From an uncultured Oscillospiraceae bacterium (lineage in GTDB: Bacteria > Bacillota > Clostridia > Oscillospirales > Oscillospiraceae): a stretch of 64,000 nt of DNA. Of this stretch, positions 40,900-48,964 are shown piece by piece; position 1 is the stretch's first letter, and each line of letters opens with the position of its first letter. The stretch spans positions 1 through 64,000 of the forward strand of contig CAKTVL010000004.1 of the NCBI GenBank assembly GCA_934623575.1. Direction: 5' to 3'. The notes below the pieces were generated by a model. That model had not been told where the DNA came from and did no database searches. It saw nothing but the letters and a program-made list of their open reading frames with translations. Both the position numbers and the translations under genes were made by a program.

Positions 40900-41091
40900 A
40901 TGCAGGCAATGGTGCTGGAAAAGGCGTGCATCCAGTGCGGGCTGTGCGCGTCGCTGTGCCCGGAGGTGTTCACGCTGGACGCCGGCGAGCCGGCCCGGGT
41001 GACGGCGGACCCCATCCCCGACGAGCAGAAGATCGGCGTGCAGGAGGCGGCGGACAGCTGCCCGGTGGCGGCCATCCAGGTCCGGGCGTGA
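40900..41091 (+). CDS. Ferredoxin, [4Fe-4S] type (63 aa)
   Basis: Small electron carrier. The motif [15 protein letters not shown] (C-x2-C-x2-C-x3-C-P) near the N-terminus and a distal [10 protein letters not shown] supply the cluster ligands of a single-cluster ferredoxin. The start is ATG 40900, eight bases after AAGGAGG; a GTG three codons earlier overlaps the ribosome site. It is the last gene of the 34-41 kb operon and probably reduces the iron-sulfur flavoprotein encoded just before it. Confidence 0.92.
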   Translation: MQAMVLEKACIQCGLCASLCPEVFTLDAGEPARVTADPIPDEQKIGVQEAADSCPVAAIQVRA

Positions 41092-41130
41092 AAAACCCGG
41101 CGGAAAAGGCTTTTTCAAGGAAAAAAGCAC

Positions 41131-41159
41131 TTTACAACGGGAAAATTATGTGGTAATAT
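41131..41159 (+). promoter_or_regulatory. Promoter of rpsO
   Basis: TTTACA (41131-41136), 17-bp spacer, TAATAT (41154-41159). The roughly 100-nt leader contains GTACGC-N4-GCGTAC-type and other hairpins that could serve S15 autoregulation. Confidence 0.65.
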
Positions 41160-41269
41160 CACAAAGTACGCGCTGTGCGTACATGACCCCTGTCTTAGCG
41201 GCGCGGAGCGTTCCATCTCTCCCCCGACTCAGGCTGCGGGCGTATTTCAAGAAAGGTGGAAACACAACC

Positions 41270-41536
41270 ATGATGCTGAAAGACCAGAAGACCTCTATCA
41301 TCGAGGCCAATCGCACCCACGAGACCGACACCGGCTCCCCCGAGGTCCAGGTGGCCATCCTCACCGAGCGTATCAACCAGCTGACCGCTCACCTGAAGGT
41401 CCATCCCCATGACTTCCACAGCCGCCGCGGTATGCAGATGATGATCGGTAAGCGCCGTCGTCTGCTGGACTATCTGGCCAAGAAGGACATCGAGCGTTAT
41501 CGTGCCCTGATCGCCAAGCTGGGTCTGCGTAAGTAA
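41270..41536 (+). CDS. rpsO: 30S ribosomal protein S15
   Basis: Primary 16S rRNA-binding protein of the small subunit platform. The 88 residues include [40 protein letters not shown] and a C-terminal [13 protein letters not shown], all signature S15. The start is ATG 41270 (or the adjacent ATG 41273), after AAGGTGG. An intrinsic terminator follows the gene and pnp lies further downstream, the widely conserved rpsO-pnp order. Confidence 0.97.
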   Translation: MMLKDQKTSIIEANRTHETDTGSPEVQVAILTERINQLTAHLKVHPHDFHSRRGMQMMIGKRRRLLDYLAKKDIERYRALIAKLGLRK

Positions 41537-41545
41537 GCTGAAACA

Positions 41546-41577
41546 GGGTGATGTGCCTGCGCGCATCACCCTTCTTT
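41546..41577 (+). terminator. Terminator after rpsO
   Basis: GGGTGATGTGC pairs with GCGCATCACCC, followed by TTCTTTC; the U-run is interrupted, so partial read-through into pnp is likely. Confidence 0.75.
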
Positions 41578-41606
41578 CACATTCTGCGCCGTGGACAAAT
41601 TGACCC

Positions 41607-41662
41607 TTAGCAGTTGAAAATACGCCGAAGCCGCCGGGCCTCGGGGCATTTTCAAGTGCTAA
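41607..41662 (+). promoter_or_regulatory. Long stem-loop in the pnp leader
   Basis: TTAGCAGTTGAAAAT (41607-41621) pairs with ATTTTCAAGTGCTAA (41648-41662) with one mismatch, giving a 15-bp stem with a GC-rich apical part, 50 bp before the pnp start. The position equals the RNase III-cleaved pnp leader hairpin of enterobacteria. Confidence 0.6.
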
Positions 41663-41712
41663 CGGCGATGCGTCGCGGACAGAGTGACATCTTATAAAAA
41701 AGGAGAAATGAC

Positions 41713-43863
41713 ATGTCAACGATCATCACCAAGCGCCAGTTCCCCCACTACCACAAGTACACCATGGACCTGGCCGGCCGTCCCCTGACCCTGGAGGTGG
41801 GCAAGCTGGCCGAGCTGGCCAACGCCGCCGTCATGGTGGGCTATGGCGACACCCGCGTCCTCTGCTGCGTCACCGCAGCGCCCCGTCCCCGTGACGGCAT
41901 CGACTTCTTCCCCCTGAGCGTGGACTTTGAGGAGAAGATGTACTCCGTGGGCCGCATCCCCGGCAGCTTCAACCGCCGCGAGGGCCGCCCCGGCGAGAAG
42001 GGCATCCTGACCTCCCGCGTCATCGACCGCCCCATCCGCCCCCTGTTCCCCTATGATTTCCGTAATGACGTGTCCGTGATGTGCACCGTCATGGCGCAGG
42101 ATCACGACTGCTCCGCCGAGGTGGCCGCTCTGATCGGTACCTCCGCCGCGCTGGCCATCTCCGACATCCCCTGGAACGGCCCTGTGGCCGCGCTGAAGGT
42201 CGGCCTGGTGGACGGCAAGCTGGTATTCAACCCCGACAGCGAGCAGCGAAAGGTCAGCGATCTGGACGTCACCGTGGTCTCCACCGGCAAGAAGGTGGTC
42301 ATGATCGAGGCCGGCGCCAACGAGGTGCCCAACGACGTGATGTTCGAGGCCATCCAGAAGGCCCACGAGGAGAACCAGAAGCAGATCGCCCTCATCAACC
42401 AGATGGTGGCCGAGATCGGCAAGCCCAAGTTCGACTATCCCCACGCCGACTTCAACTACGAGCTGTTCAATAAGATCACCGAGGACTTCATGGACGAGGC
42501 CAAGGCCGCCATGGACACCGACGACAAGAACGTCCGCGAGCAGCGCTGGAACGCCATGATCGAAAAGTGGCACGAGAAGTATCTGGAAGAGTATCCCAAC
42601 ATGGATCAGTACCTGGAGGAGATCACCTACAAGTTCCAGAAGATGATCGTGAAGAAGTGGCTGCTGGAGGGTCATCGCGTGGATGGCCGTCAGAAGAACG
42701 AGATCCGTCCTCTGGACGCCGAGGTGGGCGTTCTGCCCCGCGTCCACGGCTCCGGCCTGTTCACCCGCGGCCAGACGCAGGTGCTGTCCGTCTGCACGCT
42801 GGACACCCTGTCCGCCAACCAGAAGCTGGACACCATCTGGGAGGAGACGGAGAAGCGCTACATGCACCACTACAACTTCCCCGGCTACTCCGTGGGCGAG
42901 GCAAAGCCCGCCCGCAGCCCCGGCCGCCGCGAGATCGGCCACGGTGCGCTGGCTGAGCGCGCCCTGCTGCCCGTCATTCCCCCGGTGGAGGAGTTCCCCT
43001 ACGCCATCCGCGTGGTGAGCGAGGTGGTGTCCTCCAACGGCTCCACCTCCCAGGGCTCCATCTGCGGCAGCACCCTGGCGCTGATGGACGCCGGTGTGCC
43101 CATCAAGGCCCCGGTGGCCGGCATCTCCTGCGGCCTGATCCAGGACGACGACGGCTCCTTCACCACCTTCATCGACATCCAGGGCGTGGAGGACTTCCAC
43201 GGCGAGATGGACTTCAAGGTGGCCGGCACCAAGAAGGGCATCACCGCCATTCAGATGGACCTGAAGAACGACGGCCTGACCATGGAGATCATCAAGAACG
43301 CGCTGGACATCACCTATGATGCCCGCTGCCAGATCCTGGACCAGGTGATGCTGCCCTGTATCGCCGAGCCGCGGCCTGAGGTCAGCAAGTACGCCCCCAA
43401 GATGATCACCATGCACATCGACCCGGACAAGATCCGCGACGTCATCGGCAAGGGCGGCAGCGTCATCCAGAAGATCGTGGCCGAGTCCGGCGCCAAGATC
43501 GACATCGACGACGACGGCACCATCCACATCGCCTCCCCCGACGCCGAGAGCTGCGAGAAGGCCAAGAAGTGCATCGACGACATCGTGTTCGTGCCCGAGG
43601 TGGGCCAGCTGTACTACGGCCGCGTGGTGCGCCTGATGACCTTCGGCGCCTTCGTGGAGCTGGCGCCCGGCAAGGACGGTCTGGTGCATATCTCCAAGCT
43701 GGCCGACAAGCGCATTGAGAAGGTGGAGGACGCCTGCAAGATCGGCGACATGATGTGGGTCAAGGTCACCGAGATCGACGAGAAGGGCCGCGTGAACTTG
43801 AGCCACAAGGACGCTATGAAGGAGATCGCCGCCAAGGAAGCCGCCGGCGAGCCCATCAAGTAA
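41713..43863 (+). CDS. pnp: Polyribonucleotide nucleotidyltransferase (PNPase)
   Basis: 3'-5' phosphorolytic exoribonuclease of the degradosome, 716 residues. The order is a first RNase PH domain (from about 10), an alpha-helical domain (about 240-320), a second RNase PH domain with AGVPIKAPVAGISCGL, a KH domain with GKGGSVIQKI (about 575-585) and an S1 domain GRVVRLMTFGAFVEL. The length matches the family. Ribosome site AAAGGAG. Conserved linkage to rpsO upstream. Confidence 0.97.
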   Translation: MSTIITKRQFPHYHKYTMDLAGRPLTLEVGKLAELANAAVMVGYGDTRVLCCVTAAPRPRDGIDFFPLSVDFEEKMYSVGRIPGSFNRREGRPGEKGILTSRVIDRPIRPLFPYDFRNDVSVMCTVMAQDHDCSAEVAALIGTSAALAISDIPWNGPVAALKVGLVDGKLVFNPDSEQRKVSDLDVTVVSTGKKVVMIEAGANEVPNDVMFEAIQKAHEENQKQIALINQMVAEIGKPKFDYPHADFNYELFNKITEDFMDEAKAAMDTDDKNVREQRWNAMIEKWHEKYLEEYPNMDQYLEEITYKFQKMIVKKWLLEGHRVDGRQKNEIRPLDAEVGVLPRVHGSGLFTRGQTQVLSVCTLDTLSANQKLDTIWEETEKRYMHHYNFPGYSVGEAKPARSPGRREIGHGALAERALLPVIPPVEEFPYAIRVVSEVVSSNGSTSQGSICGSTLALMDAGVPIKAPVAGISCGLIQDDDGSFTTFIDIQGVEDFHGEMDFKVAGTKKGITAIQMDLKNDGLTMEIIKNALDITYDARCQILDQVMLPCIAEPRPEVSKYAPKMITMHIDPDKIRDVIGKGGSVIQKIVAESGAKIDIDDDGTIHIASPDAESCEKAKKCIDDIVFVPEVGQLYYGRVVRLMTFGAFVELAPGKDGLVHISKLADKRIEKVEDACKIGDMMWVKVTEIDEKGRVNLSHKDAMKEIAAKEAAGEPIK

Positions 43864-43878
43864 AGAGAAACACCCTGA

Positions 43879-43907
43879 CAGGGCGGGCGCAGCGCCCGCC
43901 CTGTTTT
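43879..43907 (+). terminator. Terminator after pnp
   Basis: CAGGGCGGGCGC-AGC-GCCCGCCCTG followed by TTTTG, 15 bp after the pnp stop. Confidence 0.88.
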
Positions 43908-43926
43908 GCAGAAAGGAGAAGGTCTC

Positions 43927-44346
43927 ATGGACTATCGCAGATTCGGAAACAGCGTATATATCCGCATGGACAGAGGCGAGGAGATCGTGGAACAGTTGCG
44001 GACAGTGTGCGAAAAAGAGAAGATCACGCTGGCGTCCGTCAGCGCCCTCGGCGCGGTGAATGATTTTACCGCCGGTGTGTTCCATACCGACACGAAACAG
44101 TACGTCTCCCATCAGTTCACCGGCGCTTTCGAGATCGTGTCCCTGACAGGCAGCGTCACCACCATGGACGGAGCGTTTTATGCCCACCTGCATATGTCCG
44201 CCGGAGACGAGACCGGCCATGTGTGGGGCGGCCACCTGAACCGCGCCGTCGTCAGCGCCACCTGCGAAATGGTGGTGCAGGTGTCCGACGGCACGGTGGA
44301 GCGCACCTTTGACCCGGACGTGGGGCTGAACCTGTTCCGGTTCTGA
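43927..44346 (+). CDS. PPC/DUF296-domain protein (139 aa)
   Basis: Single PPC-domain protein, a fold found alone in bacteria and fused to AT-hooks in plants. The metal-site cluster HLHMSAGDETGHVWGGHL (about residues 88-105) is the family signature. The function in bacteria is not settled; DNA binding has been proposed for the fold, but this protein has no AT-hook. The start at 43927 follows AAAGGAG, just after the pnp terminator, and mnmE begins 13 bp after its stop. Confidence 0.88.
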   Translation: MDYRRFGNSVYIRMDRGEEIVEQLRTVCEKEKITLASVSALGAVNDFTAGVFHTDTKQYVSHQFTGAFEIVSLTGSVTTMDGAFYAHLHMSAGDETGHVWGGHLNRAVVSATCEMVVQVSDGTVERTFDPDVGLNLFRF

Positions 44347-44359
44347 GGAGGTCCCGCCC

Positions 44360-45727
44360 ATGTCCGATACCATTGCCGCCATCGCCACCCCCGGCCAGCC
44401 CAGCGCCATCGGCATCCTGCGCCTGTCCGGGCCGGATACCTGCGCCGCGCTGGACGCGGTGTTCCGCGCCAAAAACGGCAGAAGCGCCGCCGGACAGACG
44501 CCCCGCCTTATGGTGCTGGGCGACCTGCTGGACGAGACCGGCCGGGTCATCGACAGCGTGCTGTGCGTCCGCTTTCCCGCGCCCCACAGCTACACCGGCG
44601 AGGACTGCGCCGAGCTGCACTGCCACGGCAGCCCCATCGTGCTGGACGCCGCGCTCCGCGCCCTGTTCGCCGCCGGGTGCCGCCAGGCGCTGCCCGGCGA
44701 GTTCACCAAGCGCGCCTTTCTTAACAGGCAGCTGGACCTGCTGCAGGCGGAGTCCGTGGCCGATCTCATCGACGCCGAGACGGCGGAGCAGGCCCACAAC
44801 GCCGTCTGCCAGCTCTCCGGCGCATTGAGCCGCACCGTGGACCGTATCTACGACGGCCTTATGGACATGGCCGCCCGGTTCTACGCCGTGGTGGACTACC
44901 CCGACGAGGACATTGAGGACCTGCAGCGTGAGCAGATGCTGGACACCCTCCGCACCGCCCAGAACGACTTGGAAGCGCTGGTGGCCGGGTTCTCCCGGGG
45001 CCGCCTGCTGAAGCAGGGCGTGCCCACGGTGCTGCTGGGCAAGCCTAACGCCGGAAAATCCTCCCTGCTGAACGCCCTGTTGGGCTATGATCGGGCCATC
45101 GTCACCGACATCGCCGGCACCACCCGGGACACCGTGGAGGAGAAGGTCACCGTGGGCGGCGTGCTGCTGCGGCTCATCGACACCGCCGGCATCCGCGCCG
45201 GCGGCGACGCCGTAGAGGCCCTGGGCGTGGAGCGCAGCCGCGCCGCGGCCCAGCGGGCGTCCCTGGCCATTCTGGTGCTGGACGGCTCTCAGCCCCTGAC
45301 CGACGAGGACGAGGCCGCCATCGCCCTGGCCCAGGCCGTGCCCCACCTGATCGTGGCCGTCAACAAGAGCGACCTGCCCCGTGCGCTGGACGTCGGCGCG
45401 CTGGCCGACCGCTTCGACAACGTGACCTCCGTCTCCGCCGCCACCGGCGCGGGGCTGGACACCCTCACCGCCGCCATCGCCGCCCAGTTCCCGTCGGGCG
45501 AGACTACCGGCGGCGCGCTGCTGACCAACGCCCGTCAGGCGGACGCCGCCAACCGCGCCCTCTCCGCCGTGGCCGAGGCCCGCGGCGCCCTGCGCATCGG
45601 CATGACCCCCGACGTGGTGCTCACCGACTGCGAGGCCGCTCTCTCCGCCCTGGGCGAGCTCAACGGCAGGCAGGTCAGGGACGATCTGGTGGACACCATT
45701 TTCTCCCGCTTCTGCGTGGGGAAATAG
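44360..45727 (+). CDS. mnmE: tRNA modification GTPase MnmE
   Basis: With MnmG makes the 5-carboxymethylaminomethyl/taurinomethyl-type modification of U34 in tRNAs. The 455 residues contain the N-terminal folate-binding domain (IATPGQPSAIGILRLSG), the helical domain, an inserted Ras-like G domain with GKPNAGKSSLLNALL (about 220) and DTAGIR, NKSD, and the C-terminal FCVGK box whose Cys is catalytic. The start at 44360 follows GAGGAGG. MnmG is not in this window. Confidence 0.96.
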   Translation: MSDTIAAIATPGQPSAIGILRLSGPDTCAALDAVFRAKNGRSAAGQTPRLMVLGDLLDETGRVIDSVLCVRFPAPHSYTGEDCAELHCHGSPIVLDAALRALFAAGCRQALPGEFTKRAFLNRQLDLLQAESVADLIDAETAEQAHNAVCQLSGALSRTVDRIYDGLMDMAARFYAVVDYPDEDIEDLQREQMLDTLRTAQNDLEALVAGFSRGRLLKQGVPTVLLGKPNAGKSSLLNALLGYDRAIVTDIAGTTRDTVEEKVTVGGVLLRLIDTAGIRAGGDAVEALGVERSRAAAQRASLAILVLDGSQPLTDEDEAAIALAQAVPHLIVAVNKSDLPRALDVGALADRFDNVTSVSAATGAGLDTLTAAIAAQFPSGETTGGALLTNARQADAANRALSAVAEARGALRIGMTPDVVLTDCEAALSALGELNGRQVRDDLVDTIFSRFCVGK

Positions 45728-45845
45728 GCGATAGACGCCCGCATTTCTGCTAATATTCTGTATTATTTACAAATTACCTCTTTCCCCGGCGGCCATTCCG
45801 TGATATGATAGCGAAGAAAAAAACGACCCAAGGAGGCTTTTATCC

Positions 45846-46718
45846 ATGCGTGAATATGTCATCATGACCGACAGCTGCTGCGACCTCACCGACCACATGG
45901 CCAAGGAGCTGGAGCTGACCGTGGTCCCCCTGACCGTCCACATCGACGGCAAGGACTATCCCAACCTGCTGGACGGCAGCGCCATCAGCTTCGAGGACTT
46001 CTATTCCAAGATCCGCAGCGGCGTGCTGGCCACCACCTCCGCCGCCAACGTGGGCCAGTTCCAGGACGCCATGCGCCCCATCCTGGCCGCCGGCAAGGAC
46101 ATCGTCAGCATCAACTTCTCCAGCGCCCTCTCCACCACCTACCAGAGCGCCGCCATCGCCGCCCAGGACATGAAACAGGAGTTCCCCGACGCCAATATCT
46201 ACGTTATCGACTCCCTCTCCGCCTCCCTGGGCCAGGGACTGCTGCTCTATCTGGCCGTTCAGAAGAAGCGCCAGGGCCTCTCCGCCGAGGAGCTGGTCCA
46301 GTGGGTGGAGGACAACAAGCTCCACGTGGACCACTGGTTCACCGTGGACGACCTGAACTACCTGAAGATGGGCGGCCGTCTCAGCGCCGGCGCGGCCTTC
46401 TTCGGCTCCATGCTCTCCATCAAGCCCGTCATGCACACCTCCGACGAGGGCAAGCTGGTCCCCGTCGCCAAGGTCCGCGGCCGCAAGGCCAGCCTTAAGG
46501 CCCTCATCGACAAGATCGCCGAGCTGGGTATCGAGCCCAGCGAGCAGGTCATGTTCATCTGCCACGCCGACTGCGAGCTGGAGGCCCGCGCCGTTGCCGA
46601 GGAGATGAAGGCCCGCTACGGCGTCAAGGAGGTCTATATCAACTACATCGGGCCTGTGATCGGCAGCCACACGGGGCCGAATACCATGGGCATCTTCTTC
46701 TACGGCACCAAACGCTGA
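45846..46718 (+). CDS. DegV family fatty-acid-binding protein
   Basis: A 290-residue DegV protein that binds fatty acids and, as FakB in related Firmicutes, presents them to the FakA kinase for acyl-phosphate formation. It starts MREYVIMTDSCCDLTDHMAK with the family DSCCD block, then SSALSTTYQSA and GGRLSAGAAF, ending IGSHTGPNTMGIFFYG. All the usual lipid-headgroup loops are present. An extended -10 TGATATGAT lies about 35 bp upstream of the ribosome site AAGGAGG. No fakA is adjacent. Confidence 0.92.
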   Translation: MREYVIMTDSCCDLTDHMAKELELTVVPLTVHIDGKDYPNLLDGSAISFEDFYSKIRSGVLATTSAANVGQFQDAMRPILAAGKDIVSINFSSALSTTYQSAAIAAQDMKQEFPDANIYVIDSLSASLGQGLLLYLAVQKKRQGLSAEELVQWVEDNKLHVDHWFTVDDLNYLKMGGRLSAGAAFFGSMLSIKPVMHTSDEGKLVPVAKVRGRKASLKALIDKIAELGIEPSEQVMFICHADCELEARAVAEEMKARYGVKEVYINYIGPVIGSHTGPNTMGIFFYGTKR

Positions 46719-46946
46719 CACGCGTCTCTTGCGCCCTGCCATCGTCAACCCGACTCGACGTACACAAAGTACGCCTTCGTCGGCTTGCCATCGGCAGGAC
46801 ACAAGATACGGCCGCTGTCAGGCGAACTTGCACCGCGAAGTACGGCTGCGCCGCCGCGCCTTATCTTGACGAAGGGTCTGCGGTGACAGGCCATGCGGCG
46901 CACCGGCGCAGGCCGATCGCATACATCAACTTAGGAGGTCACCCCT
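46719..46946. repeat. Palindrome-rich intergenic segment, candidate dispersed repeat
   Basis: No gene seen. Nested inverted repeats include TCTTGCGCCCTGCC (46727-46740) facing GGCAGGACACAAGA (46793-46806), with inner arms CGACGTAC/GTACG around an ACAAA loop. A further CAAGATA/TATCTTG pair spans 46801-46868. There is no U-run. The layout suggests a folded RNA or a REP-type repeat. Confidence 0.45.
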
Positions 46947-47900
46947 ATGGACTGGCTGGAACTGAAGATCGACACCTCCCACGCGGGGCTGGACGCCGTG
47001 ACGGAGCTGCTGGAGCAGCAGGGCGTCACCGGCGTGATGATCGACGACGAGGCGGACTTCCAGAGCTTTCTGGAGAACAACCGCCAGTACTGGGACTATG
47101 TGGACGACGACCTGCTGGCGCAGAAAAAGGGCGTCAGCCGCGTGACGTTCTATCTGGAGCGCAACGACGAGGCCTACGGCATCGTGGCCGCCGTGCGCAT
47201 GGCCATGTCGGAGCTGAAAAAGGACCATCCGGAGTACGCACCCCTGCTGCTGACCATGGAGGATGTGGCCGACGAGGACTGGGAGAGCAACTGGAAGCAG
47301 TTCTACAAGCCCATGGAGATCGGCAGCCGCCTGCTGGTGGTGCCGGAGTGGGAGGAGGCCGCCGACGCGGAGCGGGTGAAGCTGGTGCTGAACCCCGGAC
47401 TGACCTTCGGCACCGGCAGCCACGCCACCACCCGGCTGTGCCTGCAGGCGCTGGATACCCACATCCACGGCGGCGAGCGGGTGCTGGACCTGGGCTGCGG
47501 CAGCGGCATATTGTCCATCGCCGCCCTGCGGCTGGGCGCGGCGAGCGCCTTCGCCTGCGACATCGACGAGAAGTGCGTGGACGTGGCCTATGAGAACGCC
47601 GCCCTCAACGGCATCGGAAGGGACCGCTACACCGTCCGCTGGGGCGATGTGCTCACCGACACCGCCCTGCGGCAGGAGATGGGCAGCGGCTACGACCTGG
47701 TGGTGGCCAACATCGTGGCCGACGTCATCAAGGGCCTCAGCCCCCACGTCCGCCCCTTCCTGAAGCCCGGCGGCCTGTTCCTCTGCTCCGGCATCATCGA
47801 CGACCGGGCGCAGGAGGTGCTGCAAAAGCTGAAGGACGACGGCTGGGACGTCATCGAGCAGCGCAGCAGCGAGGGCTGGTTCAGCTATCTGTGCCGATAA
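46947..47900 (+). CDS. prmA: Ribosomal protein L11 methyltransferase
   Basis: Trimethylates ribosomal protein L11. The 317 residues have the N-terminal substrate-binding domain (MDWLELKIDTSHAGLDAVTE), the linker, and a SAM-dependent methyltransferase core with NPGLTFGTGSHATTRLCL, VLDLGCGSGILSIAA and VVANIVADVI, all PrmA signatures. The start at 46947 follows TAGGAGGTCA. A strong terminator follows, so it is probably monocistronic. Confidence 0.95.
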   Translation: MDWLELKIDTSHAGLDAVTELLEQQGVTGVMIDDEADFQSFLENNRQYWDYVDDDLLAQKKGVSRVTFYLERNDEAYGIVAAVRMAMSELKKDHPEYAPLLLTMEDVADEDWESNWKQFYKPMEIGSRLLVVPEWEEAADAERVKLVLNPGLTFGTGSHATTRLCLQALDTHIHGGERVLDLGCGSGILSIAALRLGAASAFACDIDEKCVDVAYENAALNGIGRDRYTVRWGDVLTDTALRQEMGSGYDLVVANIVADVIKGLSPHVRPFLKPGGLFLCSGIIDDRAQEVLQKLKDDGWDVIEQRSSEGWFSYLCR

Positions 47901-47910
47901 AGACCGATCG

Positions 47911-47940
47911 CGCTCCCCCGGCGACGCCGGGGGAGCGTTT
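47911..47940 (+). terminator. Terminator after prmA
   Basis: CGCTCCCCCGGC-GAC-GCCGGGGGAGCG, 12-bp stem, followed by TTTCTG. Confidence 0.85.
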
Positions 47941-47987
47941 CTGCGCCCATAATTCACGGAATGTACTTTTCTTTTCCGCGAAAAGTT

Positions 47988-47995
47988 GCTATACT
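47988..47995 (+). promoter_or_regulatory. Extended -10 promoter before the DUF4340 lipoprotein operon
   Basis: TGCTATACT-type extended -10 (TATACT at 47990-47995), 36 bp before the ATG at 48031. At 17-bp spacing the -35 position reads TTTTCT. Confidence 0.5.
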
Positions 47996-48030
47996 GACCG
48001 TGTATAAACAAAAGCAAAGGAGAAACCGGT

Positions 48031-48945
48031 ATGAAACGAGCGATGCGCCTTTTGGCGCTGGCGCTGGGGCTGACACTGCTGCTGTCCGCCTGCGGCGATA
48101 AAAAGACCGTGGAGACGGCGGACGCCTCCACCCAGACCGCGCCCCCGGTGGAGGGCGTCACCGCCCTGACCCTGTGCGACGGCCAGGTGACGCTGCGCTT
48201 CGCCAAGGATGAGAGCGGCGCGTGGACCTGGCAGGACGACCCGGACTTCCCCCTGGAGCAGACGGCGCTGGACGAGCTGCTGGCCCTGCCAGCGGTGCTG
48301 GACGGCGGCGAGGCCGTCCCCGACGTGCAGGAGCTGTCCGTCTATGGCCTGGCGGCGCCGGAGAAGTACATCACCGTCACCTCTGACGGCGCGGACGTGA
48401 CCTATTACATCGGCGAGCAGGCCACCGACGGCCGCTGGTATGTGCTGACGCCCGACGGCCGGGTGCTGTACACCGCCGACGAGGACAAGGCCCTGCTGAG
48501 CCGCAGCGTCTACAGCATGGCGCAGCTGCCGCAGCTGCCGGCGATCACCGCCGACAAGCTGATCAGCGTGTCGCTGCTGCCGGCGGAGGGCACCGCCGTG
48601 ACCTTCTACACCGATGCGGACGGCACCCGCCGCAGCGGCAGCCGGGACGTCACCGACGCCACCGCCGCCCTGGTGGACGAGATCGCCGCCCTGACCATCA
48701 CCGCCTGCGTGGACTACGACCCGGCGGAGGGCGCGGCGGCGGTGTGCGGCCTGGAGACGCCGGAGGTGACCCTGGCGGTGAACTACACCTCCGACGGCGG
48801 CACCGACCACGCTCTGACGCTGGCGGTGGGCGGCTCCACCGGCGACGGCGGCCGCTATGTGACCATCGACAGCGGCGCCACCATCTACCGGATGGAGGAA
48901 TCCGCCCTGGCCCAGGTGCTGACCCTGTCGGCCACGGGACTGTAA
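48031..48945 (+). CDS. DUF4340-type lipoprotein (304 aa)
   Basis: Signal peptide MKRAMRLLALALGLTLLLSA with lipobox LSAC, then a Thr/Ala-rich linker and repeated beta-rich modules with the DUF4340-like pattern VTLRFAKDESGAWTWQDD and LSVYGLAAPEKYITV. The domain occurs in gliding/ABC-linked proteins but no specific role is known. It should be surface-anchored. It is 19 bp before a response regulator gene in the same direction and may be a sensed or controlled envelope protein of that two-component system. Confidence 0.82.
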   Translation: MKRAMRLLALALGLTLLLSACGDKKTVETADASTQTAPPVEGVTALTLCDGQVTLRFAKDESGAWTWQDDPDFPLEQTALDELLALPAVLDGGEAVPDVQELSVYGLAAPEKYITVTSDGADVTYYIGEQATDGRWYVLTPDGRVLYTADEDKALLSRSVYSMAQLPQLPAITADKLISVSLLPAEGTAVTFYTDADGTRRSGSRDVTDATAALVDEIAALTITACVDYDPAEGAAAVCGLETPEVTLAVNYTSDGGTDHALTLAVGGSTGDGGRYVTIDSGATIYRMEESALAQVLTLSATGL

Positions 48946-48964
48946 ACGGAAAAGGAGGCGCGCC

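Noticed and set aside
37516-41130. 1204-codon minus-strand frame
   Set aside because: Runs antisense through four genes with clear motifs; composition is that of a shadow frame and there is no start signal.
41716-44550. 944-codon minus-strand frame over pnp
   Set aside because: Antisense shadow of PNPase and the PPC gene with low-complexity Val/Leu/Gly/His content.
46719-46946. CRISPR-like array or tRNA in the degV-prmA gap
   Set aside because: No regularly spaced direct repeats and no cloverleaf with TTCGA-type loop; the repeats are inverted.
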